Shown: positions 55,996 through 64,000 of the stretch, one piece after another
How positions within the stretch are numbered: position 1 is the stretch's first letter
How the letters are laid out: every line of letters begins with the position of its first letter
Assembly: GCA_009760855.2 (NCBI GenBank)
Contig: WPIO01000001.1
Location: 22,738,001-22,802,000, forward strand
DNA length: 64,000 nt
Direction: 5' to 3'
Origin: Cristatella mucedo
Lineage: Eukaryota > Bryozoa > Phylactolaemata > Cristatellidae
The notes under the pieces: generated by a model
What the model was told of the DNA's origin: nothing
What the model saw: the letters and a program-made list of their open reading frames with translations, nothing else
Databases searched by the model: none
Position numbers and translations under genes: made by a program

Positions 55996-56523
55996 TCAAG
56001 TGAGCACTTCGAATACCACCTTCAGGAACAACGTCACGATGTGCCACAAAAGCGAACCTTCGCCGGCTGTCTCGTCATCATCGAGACCACTGCCGTCAGC
56101 GGCCTGCTCGGATGCAGTGGCAGCTCCGTGATTTTCCTCATATAGGAAGCTTCCGGTTCTGGTGCGCTGGGCATACACGGCGAGTTGGAACACGTTGTCG
56201 CAATGGCTCCAGCTGCCATAGATTCCTACGTACACAGGCCGCAGCACATCTGGAGGCACGTCGATGACGTCTGTGCCACAGGTGGCCGACTTGTAGTCGT
56301 AGTCCAGGTATGTCGGCCTTTCGGTACTGCTTGATGCGTACAGATCGGCGTCACCAGTGGTGGACGTGAGCACGAACTGCACGTGACCAGGCAGGCTCAG
56401 CTCAAAGTACGAATAGTTACCGCAGCCGACTGAGCCACTGGCACTATCCACGCGTACCAGCTGACTGCCCCAGTCGTCCGCCGAAGCTAGACCAGCATGC
56501 AGAACCAGCACCAAGCCCCACAT
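55996..56523 (-). CDS. C6orf120: C6orf120 (UPF0669) orthologue, secreted protein
   Basis: The frame opens at 56613, but the ATG at 56523-56521 gives a 175-residue protein that starts with a good signal peptide (MWGLVLVLHAGLASA, then DDWG), so I chose it; the family is about 190 residues. Family signatures are present: GCGNYSYFELSLPGH (about 33-47), GDADLYAS (about 59-66), DYDYKSATCGTD, VYVGIYGSWSH, and a hydrophobic C-terminus SLLWHIVTLFLKVVFEVLT. NYS is a potential N-glycosylation site, and conserved-looking Cys lie in GCGN, ATCG and SHCD. Molecular function is poorly known; the human protein is secreted. The coding region is one uninterrupted exon, convergent with ARMT1. Whether the 30 codons before Met31 are translated is open. 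Confidence 0.9.
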   Translation of the reverse strand: MWGLVLVLHAGLASADDWGSQLVRVDSASGSVGCGNYSYFELSLPGHVQFVLTSTTGDADLYASSSTERPTYLDYDYKSATCGTDVIDVPPDVLRPVYVGIYGSWSHCDNVFQLAVYAQRTRTGSFLYEENHGAATASEQAADGSGLDDDETAGEGSLLWHIVTLFLKVVFEVLT

Positions 56524-56789
56524 CGAGATCTGCGAGCCCGTGCAGTCACCAAAGCGCCGGGGAATCGCAGATGCAGCTTGCAGCCAATGGAATAGTTTCG
56601 GTGTCCCAAACATGAGTATGATGATCAGCTGACTGACATCGTTAACGGCTCTGATTTAGCATCTAAAAGGAAAGCACCTGCTACATAAGCATGTATCCGA
56701 ATGATGCGAGTCGACTTACGAGATACTATAGCTATATAGATGTACTGATACGGTAGCCGACCTACATACACTAGCGATTTCCTTACGAC

Positions 56790-57048
56790 ATCTACTCTCC
56801 AACTGCCGACTATGGCACATCTTTTTCAGCGGTCCTGAACTGCTACTTCTATGCTACTCACTACCTCAACTGCTCTCCTAACTCTGCTATGCTTCCCACT
56901 TTCTCTTAGTTGCGGGAGACGAAGTCTGTTGGCTACTGAATGCATACCGAAAGCCGCTTAGGCTGTGAGTGCGCTATACAAAACTCTCCTGCGTAACACC
57001 CACATGGTCTTTATGACTTTGTGGAGTTACTGACGGAGATACATTAAG
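56790..57048 (+). mobile_element. LINE-B 3' end
   Basis: The 'ctatgctactcactacctca' segment, 'gctatgcttcccactttctc', 'gacgaagtctgttggctact' and the terminal 'tttgtggagttactgacgga' plus 'gatacatta'. It matches the 3' part of the copy at 42 kb in inverted orientation. Confidence 0.85.
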
Positions 57049-58319
57049 ACTTAATCAGAATTGCTGCATATTGGCCGGTAGTCTTTTTGTTATTAAAGGC
57101 CGTTGACTTCCTTACTGGTAACATGAACCGAACAAATACACAGGCTTTAAACCGAAGAATATATATTTTCGCACACACATATACACAAGCTATGTAAGGC
57201 CGTGCAACAGCCTTACGAGCTGCCTTCGCTTCCCCGGCAGCAGTTGTCACTGAAAAAGAGCACATGCCAAACATAAGGCATACCAAACCACGTATGCCTT
57301 GAGAGATTGCTTCGAAGGCCAAGGCGGTAGCTGCCAGTTCGGTAGACCCTCCTCGATTTTCTTTTAACTTGAGTCACAAAATTAGCCTTGATCGGTGCAC
57401 GGCAGCAATCTGTGAGACACCATACCTTTAGTGTAGTTTCATGACAATCTTTCTGAAGGAAGTCTTGATATGCTCAGTAAAAGACAGAGAAACTGTGGGA
57501 GCTATGAATTCTTAAGCTTATGTTAGACCGCTTCCAAAGGACCATTATCTGAGCCTGCCTTTGGTATCCTTCACTACGACTAGCCAGCTAAAGCAAACAT
57601 TAAATACAATTAACTGCAACCGGTTAGTAAGAGCTACGCCAAGAATTACTAGGTACGCAAGCAATGCACACTGGAATAAAAAGGAAAAGTTCACTGAGGC
57701 AAAGGAAAATCTAGAAGGAACAGATGCATCTTGAGTCAAGACTCAAAAGCTGAAAAAACGATTACAATAATAATAATACATTTGTACAGCACTATCAGAG
57801 AGCTTTAACTCTTTCTAGACACTTTACATCTGCTGTAAAGGAAGCCTGATCACATGGTTAGTGGTAGCATGCTCAATATCAACAAGCATAATATGCTTAA
57901 AGGTGACATGCACAGGGTTAACATGGAAATATGATTAGTGGCCGTATGCACCATGTCAGCAGGTATAAGCACACAAATGACGAATCACATGGACCCAGTA
58001 AATGGTGTGATAAATGCGCTTTTAGCATCTTTTTAAGTTTCAAGTCAAGAGATGTCGTAAGGTCGGTCGGGAGTGAGTTCCAGACTTTGGGAGCATACCA
58101 ACTAAAGGCATTGTCCCCGAAGGATTTGAGGTTCCTACGAGGTGTAGCTAAACGATTAGATTCAGAAAATGAGGGTATGAAGCCTAGCCTGGTGGAAAAG
58201 TAGACCTGATGAAGCCAAATAATAAAGAGACCTAAAAGTGAGTGACAGAACCTTGAAGTCGATACGCTGCTTGATTGAAAGCCAGCTCAGGTCGGCAAGA
58301 ACTGGTGAGATGTGACTTG

Positions 58320-59336
58320 CTGCATGCATTGATGACATCCGCACATGGATGGCAGCAAATTTTCTAAAACAAAACGATGATAAAACTAACTTACTAGTTA
58401 TGGGCAAACCCAGTGTGATTCAGAGATTGGAAAGGCTGACTCTCAAAATTGGCTCTGCCAGCATATCTCCTGCTGAATCAGCTCGAAATCTAGGTGTCAT
58501 ATTCCAAAGTGACCTCTCGTTAGACGACCGTATCAGCTCCACGGTCAAATCTGCCTATTTTCAGCTTCATAACATTGCTAAAATTCGGGCTTGTTTAGAT
58601 AAGGATACCACGTCCAAGTTGGTCCATGCATTCGTGACATCCGTCTCGACTTCTGCAACTCGCTGCTTACTGGCCTAACAGCATGTGCGATCAGGCGATT
58701 GCAGCTGGTGCAAAACTCTGCAGCTAGGCTTGTCTGTCGTGAACGATGCAGTTGCCACATCACACCACTTCTCGCCGACCTGCACTGGCTTCCAGTCAAG
58801 CAACGGATTGACTTCAAGGTTTTGTCGCTCACTTTTAGGTCCCTTCATTCTTTGGCTCCAGCCTATTTCTCAGATATACTACCCCACCAGGCCAAGCATT
58901 GTACCACCCGCTTTTCGGAATCCAACAGTCTACAAATACCTCGTACAAACCTTAAATCCTTTGAAGACCGTGCATTTACTTCATATGCTCCCAAAGCCTG
59001 GAACTCCCTCCCGACCTGCGTCAGAACATCCCCTGACCTGACCACATTTAAAAAGAACTTAAAAACACACCTACTTAGGACAGCATTTAGTGGGTCCCTG
59101 TGATTCGTCCTTGATGTGCGTATGCGTGCTGACACTGTGCATGCTGCCACTAACCACACTTGCATGCTGACCCTGTGCATGTCACCCCTAACCATATTAT
59201 TCATTTTGTCTGTTTTTCAAGCATGATTTTACTCACCATTTCAATTGCATTTCCCTTTGCAGCAAATGTAAAGCGCCTAGAATGAGATTGAGTTCTCTGA
59301 TGGCGCTTTATCAAATGCATTATTATTATTATTATC
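58320..59336 (+). mobile_element. LINE-A nested in LINE-A, nearly intact 3' half
   Basis: Starts at CIDDIRTWMAANFLK (58328), keeps NDDKTNLLVMGKPSVIQRLE to KLVHAFVTS (58349-58640), then one frameshift where a base is missing before RLDFCNS. It continues from 58699 to a proper SGSL stop at 59103. 3' UTR, stem-loop and ATT tail (59320-59336). 'atgtg' at both junctions (58309-58313 and 59338-59342) is a possible target-site duplication. Confidence 0.87.
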
Positions 59337-59498
59337 ATGTGGCAACTGCCTGATTGCACAGGCCGGTAGAACAGCCAGCAGTGAGTTGCGCGAATTAAGA
59401 CGGGATGTTACAAATGCATGGACGAATTTGGAGGTAGTATTCCTGTCTAAGCCAGCCCGATTTTTGGCAACGTTATGTAGCTGAAAGCAGGCTTCTGC

Positions 59499-59964
59499 GA
59501 AAATATATTTATGAGACAGTATATTGTATTGAATTCTTTAAATAATTAGAATAATAACACTTGATAAAGCAACTCAGAGGACTAAATCTCTTTCTAAGCA
59601 CTTTAGATTTGCTGCATATTGCATTTGCTGCATATGCTTTATATTATATTGGGTGCTGTAACAATATCAATTTATTTTCCTGTCCAGATGTACAGTATAA
59701 ATATATTATTGCAAAACTTATGGGGCAGTTTAGTTTTCAAGTTTCAAGTTTTGAGTTTAACCGCACTGTGTGGATATCCGACTGTTGTCCGTGCAGGGTG
59801 TGAGGTAGAGGCAATTTTCTAATTTTTGCTTCGATGACAAAGACAATATATTGTACTGCTTCCACTTACAATAACAGTGCATCGGTTGCTATGAAAATAT
59901 AAATAAATGTATTGTTAGCTTTGAAAATTGACAATAAAATAACAATATTATCGTTCTAAGGCAT
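59499..59964. other. AT-rich insertion with LINE tail-like sequence
   Basis: 59548-59620 resembles a - strand LINE-A tail ('aataataacacttgataaag', 'ctaaatctctttctaagcac'). The rest to 59964 is AT-rich and unassigned. Confidence 0.5.
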
Positions 59965-60545
59965 GGCTGAAAGTAGGCACACTTAACTGTGGAGCTCGTG
60001 TGATCGTCTAATGAAAGGTCACTTTGGAAAAGGGCACTTAGATTTTGTGTAGATTCAACAGGAGATATGCTGGCAGAGTGGATTTGGAGCTCTAGCCTTT
60101 CCAGTTTCTACATCACACTTGGTTTACCCATAACTAGTAAATTGGTTTTCCAGACATTCAATTTTGGAACGTTTGCCATCCATGTGGGGATGGCATCAAT
60201 ACATGCAGCAAGGAAGTTGAGAGCCATCTGCATAGAAGTGAAAGCTTAGATTGTACTTGGCAATACACCGCCAAGTATGAGAGTATAAACCGTGAAAAGA
60301 ACAGGACCAAGCACAAATCCCTGAGGTACACTGTAGTTCAGTGATCCCTCGGATGATGTTTGTCCGTTCACATCAATGCTCTGGGGTCGCCCACTGAAAT
60401 AGGACCTGAAACATTGCAGTGCTGTGCCAGTGATGCCCAGGCGAGATGAGAGGTGAACGAGAAGGACTTGGTGATCGATAGTATCAAAAGCTGCCGAAAG
60501 ATCGAGCAAAACAAGCAGACACTCTATGTAAGTCTGCATTCCTGA

Positions 60546-61075
60546 GGTCAGTGATGGTGGTAACCATTAGAACAAGCAATTTCTAGACTTAGGGCAAATA
60601 CGAGCTGACAGTAAGCACAGCTTCAACGGCCATAGGCATATGCCTGTGCAATGTAACAATATAACAGTACACATTATAGTTTATGGTAAGTCCATTAAGT
60701 CTTTACAGCCGACATTAACTAGCTAGAATTACCTGATTTAAGGTTAAAAGAGCATGCAAATGGTAAGTACTCATTGTCCATCAACTGGTCAACGAGGACT
60801 ACCGGAGGGCATCTCACTCCGTATGAGCTAAGGCAAGATCTAGCTCCACAAGGATATATTGGTAGTCGAATCCAAGGTGCACAACCCAAAAATGCTGATG
60901 TCGACATCCAAGCATGTCGTAACCTAAACCCGGGTAAATAGCATTCCTAGCAAGCCCGTTAGCGACTTAGCACATCATTTCTCCAATTAATTGCTGGTGA
61001 GACTAAAAAGATAATAGAGATTCTTTCCCACTGTAAAATTCTCCTTGGGCTTGCAATCCTTCTTTCCCTGCTTTA
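60546..61075. other. Unassigned stretch
   Basis: Short frames only; nothing recognised. Confidence 0.35.
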
Positions 61076-61149
61076 CTTCTCTTGCTCTCTCTCTCTCTCA
61101 TTAGCTTTGCCTCTGTCTCTCCCTCTTTCCTCTCTCTATCTCTCCTCTC

Positions 61150-61290
61150 TCACGGTGTCATGCAAAGGGTCAGCATGCAAATATGACTAGTGGCAGTATG
61201 CACAGTGTCAGCATGCATAAGCACACAAAAGGCGAATCACAAGGATTCAATATATGCTGTGATGAATAGATGCCTTTTTAGTCTCACTCG
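61150..61290 (-). mobile_element. LINE-A 3' UTR fragment
   Basis: 'agggtcagcatgcaaatatg', 'gcacagtgtcagcatgcataagcacac' and 'gaatcacaaggattcaatat' on + are the reverse complement of the LINE-A 3' UTR up to the SGSL codons. Both ends are lost in CT-rich repeats. Confidence 0.7.
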
Positions 61291-61316
61291 CTTTGCCTCT
61301 CTGTGCGTGTCTCTCC

Positions 61317-61612
<296 letters not shown>

Positions 61613-61859
61613 GTCTCTTTTTCTTTCACCTCATTGCTTTACTCTATCCTCTACTCATCTATCCTATCCATCTGCAAACCTATCTCTACTAAACCCACCT
61701 CGAAGTTTATCTCGAAGTCTAAGAATAGCATTACCTATCCAGAACCAATAGTAACTTGATTTGCTGCACCCCACTATAACGAATATAATTCCTGAAAAGC
61801 AGAGCCTCAGGTTCAGTTCCTACACCCTTTAATGAGGCTGTTATCAGGCATTTGATTAA

Positions 61860-63420
61860 AAAGTCAACGTCATACCAGAACAAATTCTGCATAACCTCTT
61901 TTTGCCATTCCTACAAAAGACAATCAAATAAGAAGTGGCAGAACGTGTAAACGGTTATATTAACACTCAAATCAGCAAGAATTCCGATCACGATTTGTAA
62001 CCACCCACTCAATCCATAGGTAGTCAGACTTCATGTGCATAGCTACCTTCTCAGGAATGCTGACACACAGAATCTCTCAGTAGTTCTACTGGATTTTTCG
62101 GTGGTGGTTGAAGCCACTGACCACCAAGACCTTCTTGAACATCCCTATTGTCCCACCTAGGAATCACTTGCACAGCACTTCAGTGGTTTATTGTATCTTA
62201 CTGAACGACTTCAAAGTATAAATGTCAACACCCTAGGTCATCTGGTGAGCCTGTAAAATATGTGCAACCCCAGATCTATTCTAAACACTTTGTTTTCTTC
62301 AATCAATCAATCTCTCTCTCTGATGCTTATATAATTAATAAAGCAATTTTAGCTTCCACTTTATGTAATACCACTTAACTCTACCTATACTTTGATCCCT
62401 GCCTTGCTTTCTAGCATAGCAAACTCTCAGCTTTCTCACAGCTTGCATTGCCGAATTCCCAATATGATGACAGCTAACTCCCTGAACCAGAATAAAAATA
62501 AGAGACCAACTTAATAATTACAAGCAAACATACCTAAAACCAAAACCAAGTTAACAAAAAACTAGAAAGCTTCACTCTCAAATGGGCTCTGCAAGCATGT
62601 ATCAAGTAGCAAAAACACAAAATTTAGGCACCCAAATAAAAAAAAATCCATTCACATGATGACCACGTCAGCTCTACAGTCACCTCTCTCTACTTTCAGT
62701 ACACAGACATGGCAAAAAGTCGGCCGGCCTTAGATTACGGTATCATAGCCAAATTAATCTATGCATTGTACTAAACCATCTAGGCTTCAGCTACTGTACT
62801 CTCTCCTTGTGGGTCTTCCTGCCTATGCAAGAAGATGCACACAGATTAGTACAACTCGGCAGCTAGGCTTGTCTGTCATGAATGTCGAAATTGTCACATA
62901 TCCTTCCCTCTGACCAGCACTTGTTTCCCATAAGGCTACTTAGGCTTTGAGTGTGCTACAGAAAATTCTTCAGTCTAAGATCTACTTAGACCTTGCTGCC
63001 TTTGCAGAGTTACAGAAGGAGAGGCACTTCATTACAAGGTTTGGTTACTTACTTTTCGGTCCCTCTCATGTAATAACTTCAGCTTCCTTATCTGAACTAC
63101 TTACTTTTCGTCTGACCCTAGCAACAACCGGTCCTCTGACACGGGTCGCTTAGCTGTGCATCTAACCAACTTCGAATCCTTTGAATAACCTCCCCTACAT
63201 TAGCTCATTTTAAGCAAAACTAAAACTCAAATAGTCCTAACAGCATGTGACTTGTCCGTGTGAAATTGTCCTTTATGAGCTCGTGCATGCTGCAATCATA
63301 CACGTTATTCACGTTATTATCACTGATCAGCTGATGTTTCACTTCCAGACTATTTTAAGTGATTAGAAGTAGATTAATCTTTCTCTCTTTCTCTCTAAGT
63401 GTGCTATAAGAATGCTCATT
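61860..63420 (+). mobile_element. Very decayed LINE copy
   Basis: Order of recognisable pieces: 'gcataacctctttttgccattcc' (LLPF region, 61890-61912), 'SLSVVLLDFSVVVEATDHQD' region (62070-62130), 'gacgacttcaaagtataaatgtcaac' (YLS..SINVN, 62200-62230), 'ggctctgcaagcatgt' (62585-62600), and 'ctcggcagctaggcttgtctgtca' (62855-62878). At 62935-63035 a LINE-B-like 'aggctactt aggctttgagtgtgcta' piece occurs. No open frame. Confidence 0.6.
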
Positions 63421-63784
63421 TGCATTATGTGATGAAGTGAGTAAGCAATACCTACAGCTGTGGTTAAGCCTATTTCAGCCGAGGATACACCCGAGAGAGA
63501 TCAACTTTTTTGTGCTACCAAACGAACCTAACTGTGGGCTTAGCAAAGCAGTATCAACATAGCTTAGCGAGGCATTATGTCGACTTTGGTCATCATATCT
63601 TCTGTATCTTTATTTCCACTATCACTACTCTTCTTTGCTCATGGGCAGCAGCCACTCTGTTTCACAAGGAGCACTCGGCCAATTTGGAAATCATTAGTCG
63701 GTCTTCAAGTTATTTTTAAGTATCCCTTACCGCCTACATTCTCACCATTGGTGGACTATCTACACTGATATTATATGCATAAGC

Positions 63785-63860
63785 GCTTCGCTTCAGCTGC
63801 GAAGGCTATGTGCCGAAGCCTGCCCACGGAGGGCAACCGTGGGCAGATGAAAGGTGCATG
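63785..63860. other. Short hairpin-forming sequence
   Basis: TGCCCACGG at 63820-63828 pairs with CCGTGGGCA at 63837-63845 (perfect 9-bp stem, short loop). CTTCGCTTCAGCTGCGAAG also folds nearby. Meaning unknown; it may belong to an element that continues past the window. Confidence 0.4.
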
Positions 63861-64000
63861 TGAGCAATGCAACAATGATGGGCTGACGAAGCCTTACAAG
63901 TAATCTTAAATGCTTTTTCCGACTAACTATTCATTCGTATGTTTATCCGTGCTGCTCTTCAAAGTGAATGCAATAAAAACTGTATGATCCCCCCCCCCAC

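Larger units (their letters stand above)
57765..60545 (-). mobile_element. LINE-A on -, split by later insertions
   Basis: Blocks 57765-58320, 59337-59498 and 59965-60545 are consecutive parts of one element when compared with the 48-50 kb copy (3' UTR and C-terminus; middle; then MGKP to SAAFDTIDHQVLLVHL and YSVPQGFVLG). The first gap is a + strand LINE-A, the second holds a short tail-like fragment. A block around the RLVCRE region is deleted, as is the YVDD block. Confidence 0.82.

Noticed and set aside
56524-56613. Upstream in-frame ATG of the C6orf120 frame as the true start
   Set aside because: The 30 extra residues have no signal-peptide character and would bury the good signal peptide starting at the ATG at 56523; kept as a possibility only.
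63989-64000. Poly-C run at the window end as a functional element
   Set aside because: A short homopolymer at the cut end of the window; nothing can be concluded.

Overview
The window looks like nuclear DNA of an invertebrate animal. There are no bacterial-style operons. Coding sequence is sparse and split by GT-AG introns. Most of the rest is decayed L2/CR1-type LINE retrotransposon, tRNA-derived SINEs, a broken MULE DNA transposon, long CT/GA, AT and GT microsatellites and a large foldback repeat. I cannot name the species.

Two cellular genes are well supported. The first is an ARMT1 (C6orf211, DUF89 family) orthologue on the + strand. I assembled it from six exons between 23947 and 52087; they join in frame to 1500 nt (499 residues plus stop) and keep the family's metal-binding and RTLK motifs. 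Its five introns (roughly 4 to 9 kb each) are filled with LINEs and SINEs. The second is a C6orf120 (UPF0669) orthologue on the - strand at 55996-56523, a small secreted protein in one exon, convergent with ARMT1.

Layout. 1-2400: unassigned DNA, then a 1.2 kb compound CT/GT/AT array. 2.4-9 kb: decayed LINE and SINE copies. 10.5-12.7 kb: MULE transposon remnant with a FLYWCH-like N-terminus and a frameshifted transposase. 12.7-13.9 kb: decayed LINE ending in a perfect 32-bp-arm hairpin around AT/CA/GT repeats. 13.9-16 kb: unassigned. 16-18 kb: LINE with a SINE inside it and a LINE fragment inside the SINE. 18.6-22.6 kb: a foldback element with inverted arms of about 386 bp around degenerate tandem units of about 175 bp, interrupted by a LINE. 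23.9-52.1 kb: ARMT1 and its intronic repeats. 52-57 kb: SINE and LINE pieces and C6orf120. 57.8-60.5 kb: LINE inserted in LINE. 61-61.6 kb: CT/GT array. 61.9-63.4 kb: very decayed LINE.

Repeat families recognised here, under working names: LINE-A (L2/CR1-like; its reverse transcriptase C-terminus ends in SGSL, then a 3' UTR, a small stem-loop and an ATT tail); LINE-B (related reverse transcriptase, a different 3' end with no ATT tail); SINE-1 (tRNA-derived, with an internal hairpin); SINE-2 (tRNA-derived, with a 3' end matching the LINE-A 3' end). Most copies carry stops or frameshifts; no intact, full-length mobile element is present. Element boundaries are estimated by eye from alignment among copies and may be off by 10-30 bases.
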